Part shown: one piece after another, positions 1-8,032 of the stretch
Layout of the letters: every line of letters starts with the position of its first letter
How positions within the stretch are numbered: position 1 is the first letter of the stretch
Assembly: GCA_903927185.1 (NCBI GenBank)
Contig: CAIYLW010000080.1
Span: 1 to 64,000 of the forward strand
Length of the DNA stretch: 64,000 nucleotides
Direction: 5' to 3'
Source of the DNA: an uncultured Bacteroidota bacterium
GTDB lineage: Bacteria > Bacteroidota > Bacteroidia > Chitinophagales > Chitinophagaceae
Made by a program: the position numbers and the translations under genes
Notes under the pieces: generated by a model
Database searches by the model: none
Told to the model about the DNA's origin: nothing
The model's input: the letters and a program-made list of their open reading frames with translations, nothing else

Positions 1-9
1 AAATAAAAA

Positions 10-135
10 GTGAGAAGTGAGAGGTGAGAGGTGAGAGGTGAGAGGTGAGAGGTGAGAGGTGAGAGGTGAGAGGTGAGAGGTGAGATGTGAGAGGTGAGAG
101 GTGAGAGGTGAGAGGTGAGAAGTGAGAAGTGAGAA
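10..135. repeat. 7-bp tandem repeat array, unit GTGAGAG, 18 copies
   Basis: Eighteen head-to-tail copies of a 7-bp purine-rich unit run without a gap. The central copies are GTGAGAG. The first copy and the last three are GTGAGAA, and one internal copy (80-86) is GTGAGAT. One strand is almost entirely G and A apart from one T per unit. No ORF is associated with it. It looks like a slippage-prone minisatellite; copy number probably varies between strains. It lies near the window edge, so the gene on its left side cannot be seen. Confidence 0.95.
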
Positions 136-160
136 CTTGTAAGTTAATATAAAAAATAAG

Positions 161-224
161 TACCCCTCCTGTTCGCTTGCGAATAGGAGGGGCAGCCCAA
201 GCGGTTTAGCGATGGGCGGGGAGG
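161..224. repeat. GC-rich intergenic palindrome, possible dispersed repeat
   Basis: A hairpin pairs 163-174 with 181-192 (CCCCTCCT against AGGAGGGG, extended by four more pairs including one G-T) around a 6-nt loop. It is followed by a GC-rich tail (193-224) ending in GGGCGGGGAGG. The composition is far from that of the AT-rich surroundings, which is typical of dispersed intergenic palindromes. Only one copy is in this window, so the claim that it is a family is inference. Confidence 0.5.
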
Positions 225-278
225 TTTCTAACAAAAAGCGAAGGTTAATCAAATAGTTCCTTCGCTTTTTGTTAGAAA
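225..278. terminator. Strong bidirectional hairpin terminator after the Dabb gene
   Basis: A perfect 20-bp inverted repeat (225-244 against 259-278) encloses a 14-nt loop. The arms carry A and T runs, so a U-rich tract follows the GC core in either direction. It lies just past the stop codon of the minus-strand Dabb gene (289) and would end the MFS, Gfo/Idh, Dabb operon while blocking transcription from the left. Confidence 0.85.
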
Positions 279-288
279 ATAAAGTTGT

Positions 289-606
289 TTAAGCTTCAAT
301 AGAATCGTACACAGTTACTTTTTTCCATAAATGCTTACAAGTATCTATGAAATGCAGATGAATAGGATCTGTTTGATAAGATGCTTGATCGTTGGGATTT
401 GCAAAAAGCGCTAGCCATGAGCAACCGTATGAGCTGTCGATCACATCTCGATTCGTATCTGCAGGAACTCCAATATGGAATTGTTGAATGGTTGGTACAG
501 CAGTAAGTTTTTTTAAACCATCTAACAAAGCATCACGATCAGTTTCGTTTTCTGGGTTCTCTAACCAAAAATAAACATGGTGAACAAACAGGTCTTGTGA
601 TAACAT
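289..606 (-). CDS. Dabb (stress-responsive alpha/beta-barrel) domain protein
   Basis: A small soluble protein of 105 residues, the usual size for a single Dabb domain. It opens with the family hallmark of a beta strand with paired histidines (FVHHVYFWL, about residues 7-15) and ends with a second conserved strand and helix (HLHFIDTCKHLW). Dabb domains form dimeric ferredoxin-like barrels; members act in stress response or as small cyclases or isomerases, so the reaction here is unknown. It is the last gene of a probable minus-strand operon, 24 nt after a Gfo/Idh/MocA dehydrogenase and followed at once by a strong hairpin. Its company suggests a part in sugar-derivative metabolism rather than general stress, which is inference. 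Confidence 0.8.
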   Translation of the reverse strand: MLSQDLFVHHVYFWLENPENETDRDALLDGLKKLTAVPTIQQFHIGVPADTNRDVIDSSYGCSWLALFANPNDQASYQTDPIHLHFIDTCKHLWKKVTVYDSIEA

Positions 607-630
607 AATTATGTTTTTTTATTTTTAATA

Positions 631-1821
631 TTAAATAAGTTGCTCAGTAATTTTTCCAGTGGTTTTATGTTTCAGGATCAATTTCTTTGCACCAAAATGT
701 GTCATTTCTTCTTTTATCAACCAATGATCGGCATCATGTTCTGTTAAATGACTTTCTTTCGATAAACCAGATTTGCCTCTCCATATATCTAACTGTACAG
801 GTTCCCAAAGTTTTGTTTTTGCTGATTTATAAGCTGCATCCAAAACGGCGTTCACCACATAGCCATCATAAAATGTTTCTTTAGGAGCCCCTCCTTTTTC
901 AATGGCATTGAACATATCCATAAACATATGGTTATATCCTAATTCATTTAATTCATCTCCCACAGGAAATAACCAACCTGTATTGCTTTCAGCTTTTTCT
1001 GCAATATAATCTCCACCTTTTCCAGTAGTGAACATTTCGAATCCGGTGCGTAAGAAACTATTGATCCAGATGGTGCCTTCTGATCCCATCACTTCATCGC
1101 GAAGATCCAATCCACCACGGAATGTCCAGCTAACTTCAAACTGACCAATAGCACCATTCTCATATTTAACTAAACCAATGGCATGATCTTCTGCATCAAT
1201 AGGTTTTACCTGTGTATCTGCCCAACACATTACTTCAATGGGCTTGATATCTTTTCCAATATAGCTTCTTGAAATTTCAACACAATGACAACCTAGGTCC
1301 AGAATACATCCACCACCAGCTTGTTCTATATCCCAGAACCATTCGCTATGCGGACCAGGGTGGGTTTCTCTAGACTTTGCCCAAAGTATTCTACCCAATG
1401 CACCTTCCCGAACACTTGCTTCTGCTTTTAGGAATTTTGGAGTATATACAAGGTCTTCTAAGTAGCCATTAAATATGCCAGCTTCTTCAACAGCTAATAA
1501 CATTCTCTTTGCCTCTTCTGCATTTCTGCCCAGTGGTTTTGTTGTCATTACAGCTTTCTTGTGCTTACAGCAAAGCATTACTGCTTCTTCGTGTAAATTA
1601 TTAGGTAAAGCAATACATACGATACTTACATCTGGATTGGCAATCGCTTCTTCCATATTAGTTGTCCAATGTTTACACTGATAGTCTTCTGCAAACTTTT
1701 TGGCGCTTTCTTCGCGACGAGAATAAATACTTACTACATTATCTTTTGATCGATAACCTTGTAAAGCATCAGCATAAAATCTTCCGATAAATCCAGAACC
1801 GAGCATGGCTATGTTTTGCAT
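631..1821 (-). CDS. Gfo/Idh/MocA family oxidoreductase
   Basis: An NAD(P)-dependent sugar or sugar-acid dehydrogenase of 396 residues, the usual family length. The N-terminal Rossmann fold has a glycine-rich loop in AMLGSGFIGRFYADAL (about 5-20), and the family Lys-Pro follows near residue 95 (TTKPLGRN, where most members have EKP). A DLGCHCVEI segment near 175 holds the catalytic-region His. The C-terminal half is the usual beta-sheet dimer domain. There is no signal peptide, so it is probably cytoplasmic. It sits between an MFS porter upstream and a Dabb protein downstream on the same strand, which fits oxidation or reduction of an imported sugar derivative. The substrate cannot be read from the sequence. 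Confidence 0.9.
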   Translation of the reverse strand: MQNIAMLGSGFIGRFYADALQGYRSKDNVVSIYSRREESAKKFAEDYQCKHWTTNMEEAIANPDVSIVCIALPNNLHEEAVMLCCKHKKAVMTTKPLGRNAEEAKRMLLAVEEAGIFNGYLEDLVYTPKFLKAEASVREGALGRILWAKSRETHPGPHSEWFWDIEQAGGGCILDLGCHCVEISRSYIGKDIKPIEVMCWADTQVKPIDAEDHAIGLVKYENGAIGQFEVSWTFRGGLDLRDEVMGSEGTIWINSFLRTGFEMFTTGKGGDYIAEKAESNTGWLFPVGDELNELGYNHMFMDMFNAIEKGGAPKETFYDGYVVNAVLDAAYKSAKTKLWEPVQLDIWRGKSGLSKESHLTEHDADHWLIKEEMTHFGAKKLILKHKTTGKITEQLI

Positions 1822-1895
1822 ATTTATTTTTTTGGTAGTTAAAAATTCAAAATTAAAAAATCAAAAGTACAAAAGTACAAAAGCTAAAAATTGAT

Positions 1896-3086
1896 TTAAT
1901 TTGTTTGCAAGCTTTTTTTCTCTTTAAAGAAAAGCATGAATAAAATTAGGACACCCAATGCAATATATGCAGGAACAAACCAGATATTTTGCCAGTTATG
2001 TAATTCACCTACTTTATATCTATCTACGGTGAATCCGGAGAACCAGGTTCCGATGAACATACCTACTCCATAAGTGGCAAAAGTAAATAAACCTTGTGCG
2101 GCATTTTTGATTTTATCACCAGCTTTTTTCTCAGTATACATGTATCCTGTAACAAAGAAAAAATCATAACAGATACCATGAAGAATGATACCAGCATATA
2201 GCATCCATGCATTATTACCTGCATTGCCATATGCGAAAAATATATAACGTAGAATCCAGGCGGTCATGCCCATCAACAACATTTTCTTTACACCAATTCT
2301 GTTAAATAAAAATGGGATAGCTAAAATGAATGCAGCTTCTGAAACCTGACCCAGGGTCATCTTACTTGCAGCATTTTCTAATTTCACTTCATTTAAAAAT
2401 GGATTGGCAAAACCATAATAAAAACTCAAAGGAATACATACTAAAATTGCAGCGATGAAGAAAACCAAGTAAGGACGTTCTTTGAATAATACAAATGCTT
2501 CAGTGCCAAAAGCACTTGAAGCATCGCTTGTTGCTGCTTTAGGTGGTGTGTTGGGAAGTATAAAGCTGAGTAATCCTAAGACCAAAGAAATGCCTGCTGC
2601 TAAATAAAAGGTAGTGGCAGTTTTTTCAATATTTAATTGACCAATTATTACACCTGCAACAATCCAACCAAGTGTACCGAAGACTCTGATCCAGGGGAAT
2701 TGTTTTCCGGGATCGGTCATCTGAGAGAATGCAATGCTATTGCTCAATGCAATAGTTGGCATATACAATAAAGCATATACAAGGATGGTCCAATAAAAAC
2801 TGGTGCTATTATCAATCTTAGTAGCAAGAAAAAGTAGTACAGCTCCAATTAAATGAAGTACACCCATAATTTTTTGAGCTGCAAAAAATTTATCGGCAAC
2901 TAATCCAACAAAAAAGGGAGAAATCATGGTAGCAATTGCTAAGGCACTATACGCTGCACCTATCTCTACACCGGATGCATGTAAATGTTCTGTCATGTAA
3001 GTTCCCATCGTAACATACCATGCTCCCCATATAAAATATTCGAGAAACATCATTGCTGCAAGTAAAGTACTGTTTTTTGCTTTCAT
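1896..3086 (-). CDS. MFS transporter, nucleoside:H+ symporter-like
   Basis: A 396-residue membrane protein with about twelve hydrophobic helices and no extra domains. The opening (MMFLEYFIWGAWYVTMGTY) and the PWIRVFGTLGWIVAG segment near residue 135 are typical of the NupG-like (nucleoside/H+ symporter) branch of the major facilitator superfamily, which in Bacteroidota also moves sugars. It is the first gene of a minus-strand operon with Gfo/Idh and Dabb genes and faces the ChbG/ThuA/GH130 operon across a 109-bp divergent region. It probably imports the compound handled by these enzymes. Nucleoside and sugar substrates are both possible. Confidence 0.85.
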   Translation of the reverse strand: MKAKNSTLLAAMMFLEYFIWGAWYVTMGTYMTEHLHASGVEIGAAYSALAIATMISPFFVGLVADKFFAAQKIMGVLHLIGAVLLFLATKIDNSTSFYWTILVYALLYMPTIALSNSIAFSQMTDPGKQFPWIRVFGTLGWIVAGVIIGQLNIEKTATTFYLAAGISLVLGLLSFILPNTPPKAATSDASSAFGTEAFVLFKERPYLVFFIAAILVCIPLSFYYGFANPFLNEVKLENAASKMTLGQVSEAAFILAIPFLFNRIGVKKMLLMGMTAWILRYIFFAYGNAGNNAWMLYAGIILHGICYDFFFVTGYMYTEKKAGDKIKNAAQGLFTFATYGVGMFIGTWFSGFTVDRYKVGELHNWQNIWFVPAYIALGVLILFMLFFKEKKSLQTN

Positions 3087-3195
3087 AAGATTGTTCGTAT
3101 TTAACTTTAGTTTTATTAGATTTATTTTGGAATTAAAAGGTTTACATTTAATCCTTCATTTCCAAATGGATTGCCAATTTAATTAAAACAAAGAC

Positions 3196-4203
3196 ATGCT
3201 TGCTAGAAAAACATTTATTTTTCTTTTGCCTTTATTTTTATGCAATGTTTCGATTGCCCAATCAATGGATAGTACCTATGCAGAAAAATTAGGATATCCC
3301 AAAGGCTCAAAGGTGGTTATTTTGCATGTAGATGATGTTGGTATGTCATTTGATTCAAATGAAGGCGCTATAAATGCCATGACTGAAGGTGTTGCCACAT
3401 CTTGTAGTGTAATGATGCCTTGTTCATGGGTGCCTGCATTTGTACATTATTATAAAAAACATCCTAAACTTGATGTGGGTTTGCATCTTACTTTAACTTC
3501 TGAATGGAGTGGGTATAGATGGGGGCCATTATCAGGAAAATCTAGTACTCCTGGTTTAGTAGATAAAGAAGGTGATTTATGGTCAAGTGTTGAAGATGTG
3601 GTAAAACACAGTAGTGCTGATGAAGTTGAAAAGGAAATTCTGGCTCAATTAGATAGAGCAAGAACCATGGGTTTAGAACCTACACACTTGGATAGTCATA
3701 TGGGAACACTTTTTGCAACTCCTGAATTTCTAAAACGATATATTAAAGTAGGAATTGAAAACCATATTCCTGTAATGCTTCCTGCAGGCCATGCCTCTTT
3801 AATTAAATTAACCAATCACATGCCAGAAGCGCAAATGGCGCAGATTCGAATGTTAGGTAAAATGCTTTGGGATGCAAAACTTCCTGTATTAGATGATTTA
3901 CATAATGAAAGTTATAATTGGGAAATTCCTAAAGATTTACAATCTGATGATCAAGAAATTCAAGAGTATAAATCAAAAAAATATATCGAAGGGATACATA
4001 CTATTAAACCAGGCTTGACAATGATGATCATGCATTGTACCGCTACTACTGAAGTGTTTCCATTTATTTCTGGATCAGGCCCCTTACGCAGGGGTGATAT
4101 GTTAGCAATGATGGATCCTGAATTTAAAGCAGCAATCATACGAGAAGGGATAATATTAACTACATGGCGTGAAGTAATGGAAAGAAGGGCAAGTATCAAT
4201 TAA
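3196..4203 (+). CDS. Secreted ChbG/HpnK (YdjC) family carbohydrate deacetylase
   Basis: A 335-residue protein with an N-terminal signal peptide (cleavage likely after VSIAQ, about residue 22), so it acts outside the cytoplasm. The YdjC/ChbG metal site is visible: a paired Asp in LHVDDVG (46-47), a His in LDSHMGTL near residue 166, and GLHLTLTSEW near 95. Known members remove acetyl groups from N-acetyl sugars, such as chitin disaccharide and hopanoid glucosamine. The real substrate here is unknown. It leads a plus-strand operon with a ThuA-like protein (20-nt gap) and a GH130 protein (5-nt gap), divergent from a sugar porter operon. Confidence 0.85.
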   Translation: MLARKTFIFLLPLFLCNVSIAQSMDSTYAEKLGYPKGSKVVILHVDDVGMSFDSNEGAINAMTEGVATSCSVMMPCSWVPAFVHYYKKHPKLDVGLHLTLTSEWSGYRWGPLSGKSSTPGLVDKEGDLWSSVEDVVKHSSADEVEKEILAQLDRARTMGLEPTHLDSHMGTLFATPEFLKRYIKVGIENHIPVMLPAGHASLIKLTNHMPEAQMAQIRMLGKMLWDAKLPVLDDLHNESYNWEIPKDLQSDDQEIQEYKSKKYIEGIHTIKPGLTMMIMHCTATTEVFPFISGSGPLRRGDMLAMMDPEFKAAIIREGIILTTWREVMERRASIN

Positions 4204-4223
4204 AAAATTATAATAATATAATT

Positions 4224-4952
4224 ATGAAAAAGTATATCATTCTTATCACTTGTTTATTTGTAACAGTTTTATTATCTGCCTTTATTCCAAATAAAAAGAC
4301 TACTCATATTTTAGTTTTCAGCAAAACACTTGGATTTCATCATGCTTCTATTCCTGCAGGTATTGCAGCAATACAAAAGATTGGTCGGGATAATAATATG
4401 TTTGTAGACACTACTACAGATGCTAATTTTTTTAACGAGAAACAATTAAGTAAATATGCTGCCGTGGTATTTCTTAGTACTACAGGAAATGTGTTAAACG
4501 ATGAACAGCAGGTGGCCTTTGAGCAGTATATCCAAAAGGGTGGAGGTTATGTTGGTATTCATGCTGCTACTGATACAGAGTATGATTGGGCATGGTATAA
4601 TCAATTGGTTGGAGCCTATTTTAAAAGTCATCCAAAGCAACAAGATGCAGTATTGCATATTATTGACCCAACACATGTTTCCACAATGCATCTACCTAAA
4701 GAATGGAAACGTTTTGATGAATGGTATAATTTTAAAAGCATTCAGCCTAATCTGCATGTGTTAATTACGATAGATGAAAAATCCTATACCGGCGGAGAAA
4801 ATGGTGACTTTCATCCAATGGCTTGGTGGCATGATTTTGATGGTGGTAGAGCATTCTATACCGAGTTCGGACATACTGACGAATCTTATTCGGATCCTTT
4901 ATTTATCCAACATGTTACAGGTGGGATTGCTTATGCTGTAAACAAAAAATAA
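4224..4952 (+). CDS. Secreted ThuA-like domain protein
   Basis: A 242-residue protein with a hydrophobic N-terminal signal (about residues 4-21). ThuA-like features are the GFHHASIP segment at 37-44, GGGYVGIHAATDTEYDW in the middle and a C-terminal block with WWHDFDGG and FGHTDESY. The fold resembles class I glutamine amidotransferases without their full catalytic set. It is common in Bacteroidota sugar loci, often beside Gfo/Idh dehydrogenases and 3-keto-glycoside enzymes; the biochemical role is not settled. It is tightly packed between ChbG-like and GH130 genes and must be co-transcribed with them. Confidence 0.85.
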   Translation: MKKYIILITCLFVTVLLSAFIPNKKTTHILVFSKTLGFHHASIPAGIAAIQKIGRDNNMFVDTTTDANFFNEKQLSKYAAVVFLSTTGNVLNDEQQVAFEQYIQKGGGYVGIHAATDTEYDWAWYNQLVGAYFKSHPKQQDAVLHIIDPTHVSTMHLPKEWKRFDEWYNFKSIQPNLHVLITIDEKSYTGGENGDFHPMAWWHDFDGGRAFYTEFGHTDESYSDPLFIQHVTGGIAYAVNKK

Positions 4953-4957
4953 AATTA

Positions 4958-6121
4958 ATGAATTGTAAATCTGGATTTCTAATTTTTATTAGTATTACGA
5001 TTGTTTTTTCTGCATGCACAAATGGACCAAAAGAGCAGACCTTAAATGATAGTAGTTCCAATTGGGCTTTACTTAATTTTGTAAAAGTCGATTCCTCTAA
5101 TCCGGTACTTGTTCCTGGAACAAATGAATTTATAGATCCTATATCAAAAAAAAGTATTGCTTGGGAAGCAAAAGACGTTTTTAATCCTGCCATAGTTGTT
5201 AAGAATGATAGTATTTTCATGTTGTATCGTGCCCAGGATAAAATTGGATTACCGGGTGGCACTTCAAGAATTGGCTTAGCTACAAGTATTGACGGTTTAC
5301 ATTTTACTAAATTAAGTTCACCTGTTTTTTATCCTGATAACGATTCAGTGAAAAAATACGAATGGCAGGGTGGTGCAGAGGATCCAAGAATTGTGGAAGA
5401 TGATCAGGGAATCTATTACATGACATACACTGCCTATGATGGCAACCTTGCAAGATTATTAGTTGCTACTTCTTCAGACTTACATCATTGGAAAAAAGGC
5501 GGATCAGTATTTGCAAAAGCATTCAACGGTAAGTATTTAAATCTATGGTCAAAGTCAGGTGCTATCGTATCAAAATATGAACGAGGAAAAATTATTGCTG
5601 CAAAATTGAATGGCAAATATTGGATGTATTGGGGCGATCAAAATATTTGGGCAGCCACATCAACCGATTTAATTAATTGGGAACCTATTGAAATGAAGAC
5701 TAATGAAAAAGCGCCGATTCCATTAAAAGGACAGGCTTTAAATATGCCTCTTTTGAAAATTGTTGTTCCAACAAGAGATAAAATGTTTGATGCTGATTTA
5801 GTAGAATCAGGCCCACCAGCAATGTTGACTAATAAAGGTATTTTGCTTATTTATAATTCTCGGTCACTTAAAAATATTGGAGACACTAGTTTGCCTGATG
5901 GTACATATACTGCAGGACAAGTATTATTAGATAAAAATGATCCCACCCAAGTGATAAAAAGATTAGATCATTATTTTATGAAGCCAGATAAGACCTATGA
6001 ATTAACTGGACAAGTAAATAATGTATGCTTCCTTGAAGGTCTTGCTTACTACCAGGAAAAATGGTTTTTATATTATGGTACTGCTGATTCTAAAATTGCG
6101 GTAGCTGTTAGAAAAAAATAA
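4958..6121 (+). CDS. GH130-like glycosidase/phosphorylase lipoprotein
   Basis: A 387-residue protein with a lipoprotein signal (lipobox VFSAC, Cys20), so probably anchored in a membrane facing the periplasm or surface. The rest is a five-bladed beta-propeller of the GH43/68/130 type. The GH130 signature EDPR is at 141-144 (AEDPRIVEDD), and the Asp there is the proposed acid. Propeller blade strands such as GIYYMTYTAYDG, YWMYWGD and WFLYYGTAD recur. GH130 enzymes phosphorolyse or hydrolyse beta-mannosides; an exported form would more likely hydrolyse. It is the last gene of its operon. Its stop codon is 3 nt from the stop of the convergent NorB-like gene. Confidence 0.8.
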   Translation: MNCKSGFLIFISITIVFSACTNGPKEQTLNDSSSNWALLNFVKVDSSNPVLVPGTNEFIDPISKKSIAWEAKDVFNPAIVVKNDSIFMLYRAQDKIGLPGGTSRIGLATSIDGLHFTKLSSPVFYPDNDSVKKYEWQGGAEDPRIVEDDQGIYYMTYTAYDGNLARLLVATSSDLHHWKKGGSVFAKAFNGKYLNLWSKSGAIVSKYERGKIIAAKLNGKYWMYWGDQNIWAATSTDLINWEPIEMKTNEKAPIPLKGQALNMPLLKIVVPTRDKMFDADLVESGPPAMLTNKGILLIYNSRSLKNIGDTSLPDGTYTAGQVLLDKNDPTQVIKRLDHYFMKPDKTYELTGQVNNVCFLEGLAYYQEKWFLYYGTADSKIAVAVRKK

Positions 6122-6123
6122 AA

Positions 6124-7470
6124 TTATTTTTCTGAAAAGAAACATGCCAAATGATTCTTGAAAAGAGGATAAATGGATAATAAAATTCCTACCAGTAATA
6201 GTACCCCCGAAATCGTAAAAACTAGAAAGAAAGGAGATAAGTTTTGCATCATTAAACTAAATGCAATTTGTTCTGAATTCATTTGCCATTTTACTTTGAG
6301 AATACCTGCTCCAATTAAAGCAATCCAGAATGCCAATAAGGAACTGTTTGCTAACCAGAACCCGAATCTCATCATTTTCTGATAGGGGGCTAAACTGATA
6401 CAGGTGTCTTTTAATATATCATAACAAACAGCAAGTAATAACATAGTATTGATGCCTATTGTAGTTCCCATCGCATGAGCAACGGTAATATGAGTGCCAT
6501 GTGTATACAGATTAATTGCTGGCACAGACATACAGATTGCCAACATAAGATTTAAGAAAATCCAAACATCTGCTGCAACTAAAAAACGATAAGCATCTCG
6601 ATGGAAAAATTTTTGAGCTTTGGTAAGTGTGGCCTTCCATCCGTAAATAATATTTCCCAATATCAAGAGCTCTGTCATACTAACAGCGTAACTAATATAT
6701 TGTACATAAGGTTGTGTGGGCAATGTATAAATATGATGCCCCCAGTTAAACATTAAATTAAATAGTCCCGCAAAATATAAAACAAAAGCTTTGGTAGAAT
6801 AAGCGTATGATTTATCATTACTAATTTTTGTCATTAAATACATACTTGCCCCATAAATCAACATATTCCAGGAGCCAACCATACTGCCATAAGATTTCCA
6901 TTGAATATTCATGTCATTCACTACCTGATTATTAAAATAGGGGAATAACCATAGATAGGATTCTAAAAAAGTAAATAGAAAAAAAATAATTCCAGTAAGC
7001 CACATCCAAATATAGACCGGTTGCTTTTTTAAACTGCCTAGAGAAAATACAAAATTGATAAGAAAAATTATCCAACCTATAATGATTGGTAAAGAAAGAA
7101 TGGGAGGGAATTCCCAATATTCTCGTCCACCGAATTTGCCTAAGAAATAGGCAATTAAAATACTGAAAATTGAAACAACAAATAAAAAGAATAGGAGACG
7201 CGACAAATAATTGGAATACAATTTATTTCCAATATGTTCTTTTAGATAAGTAAGTACGGCACCCATTGAAGCAAATAGTATCCAAAATAAAACGGAAGAA
7301 ACGTGCAGGGGACGCGTTTTCTCAAATGATAAAGCTTCTTTCAAAAAACCAGGAAGGATATATTGTAAACCACCGATTATTCCAAATAACATACCGGTAG
7401 CTAATAAAATTAACGCAACTAGAATAAATACTTTAGGAGTAAACTTTGCCTTATTGATTGATAGTTCCAT
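6124..7470 (-). CDS. NorB-like haem-copper oxidase superfamily subunit I with atypical ligands
   Basis: A membrane protein of 448 residues with about twelve helices, nearest to NorB (nitric oxide reductase large subunit) and cbb3 subunit I. Visible ligands are His56 (RPLHVSS), His245-His246 (NWGHHIY) and His332 (HGTHITVAHAMG). Two usual residues are missing: helix VI (about 191-213) has no His or Glu, although canonical NorB carries the third metal-binding His and a catalytic Glu there; and the second haem ligand of helix X is Met334 instead of His. I chose the ATG at 7470 because the longer TTG-initiated form (7518) runs 68 nt into the upstream cytochrome gene. NO reduction, O2 reduction or another electron-transfer role all remain possible. 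Confidence 0.75.
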   Translation of the reverse strand: MELSINKAKFTPKVFILVALILLATGMLFGIIGGLQYILPGFLKEALSFEKTRPLHVSSVLFWILFASMGAVLTYLKEHIGNKLYSNYLSRLLFFLFVVSIFSILIAYFLGKFGGREYWEFPPILSLPIIIGWIIFLINFVFSLGSLKKQPVYIWMWLTGIIFFLFTFLESYLWLFPYFNNQVVNDMNIQWKSYGSMVGSWNMLIYGASMYLMTKISNDKSYAYSTKAFVLYFAGLFNLMFNWGHHIYTLPTQPYVQYISYAVSMTELLILGNIIYGWKATLTKAQKFFHRDAYRFLVAADVWIFLNLMLAICMSVPAINLYTHGTHITVAHAMGTTIGINTMLLLAVCYDILKDTCISLAPYQKMMRFGFWLANSSLLAFWIALIGAGILKVKWQMNSEQIAFSLMMQNLSPFFLVFTISGVLLLVGILLSIYPLFKNHLACFFSEK

Positions 7471-7852
7471 TTGTATTGATTGAAAATTTACGTGGATCTG
7501 ATTTTCCAGAAAGGTCAACAGATTTTAAATAGGCATTTAATTCCTGGATTTCTGTTTCGCTAAAATGGTAGTTAGGCATGGTAGTATTTCCTGTTTGAAG
7601 GAAAATATGTATAAAATCAGATCCTTTCAAAGAGTATTCATTGGTTAGATCAGGTCCAAGATAGCCGCCAAGTCCATATATTTGGTGGCAAGCAGTACAA
7701 TTATGTTTTTGCCATAATGTTTTGCCTTTTGCTTCTGTAATGCTGAAATTTGGGTTTGAAACCGGTAAATGAGAATATAGAAATCCGCTATAGGATAGGA
7801 ATACTATACATAACACAATAAAAACTATAAATTTTTGTTTATCGGGAAGCAT
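7451..7852 (-). CDS. NorC-like membrane-anchored cytochrome c
   Basis: A 133-residue protein with one N-terminal membrane anchor (about 8-25) and one periplasmic c-type haem domain. The haem motif is CTACH at 52-56, followed by the NorC-like QIYGLGGYLGPDLTN; Met92 in TTMPN is the likely sixth ligand. It is the usual size for NorC. The gene starts the operon and overlaps the NorB-like gene by 20 nt, so the two are probably made together and form one complex in which this subunit feeds electrons to subunit I. No regulator of the NNR/DNR type is seen beside it. Confidence 0.85.
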   Translation of the reverse strand: MLPDKQKFIVFIVLCIVFLSYSGFLYSHLPVSNPNFSITEAKGKTLWQKHNCTACHQIYGLGGYLGPDLTNEYSLKGSDFIHIFLQTGNTTMPNYHFSETEIQELNAYLKSVDLSGKSDPRKFSINTNGTINQ

Positions 7853-7871
7853 GATACTAAATAAAAAAAGA

Positions 7872-7905
7872 CAAAAATATCCTTATATATTTATATTTAC
7901 CCAAA
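7872..7905 (-). promoter_or_regulatory. Promoter candidate of the norCB-like operon
   Basis: On the minus strand TTTG (7902-7905) is followed after 22 nt by an exact TATTTTTG minus-7 box (7872-7879), 19 nt before the start codon. The box fits the Bacteroidota TAnnTTTG consensus; the spacer is slightly long. Confidence 0.4.
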
Positions 7906-7951
7906 TATTTTGATTTTAAATTAAAATAAACTAGTATTTAATGAGAACAAG

Positions 7952-7981
7952 TTGATATACACAAAATGGTTATGTATCTTC
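7952..7981 (+). promoter_or_regulatory. Promoter candidate of the sphingolipid operon
   Basis: TTG (7952-7954), a 20-nt spacer, then TATCTTC (7975-7981), an imperfect version of the Bacteroidota minus-7 box. It lies 51 nt before the serine palmitoyltransferase start. Confidence 0.3.
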
Positions 7982-8032
7982 ATTCTTGCAGGTTAATTTT
8001 ATATTAAGTTATAAATATTATTAAACAGTAAT

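Noticed and set aside
10-135. The short tandem units as a CRISPR array
   Set aside because: The unit is only 7 bp with no spacers and no cas genes nearby.
6111-6131. A small AT-only hairpin at the junction of the GH130 and NorB-like genes
   Set aside because: It has almost no GC, overlaps both stop regions and the arms do not match exactly, so a terminator call is not supported.
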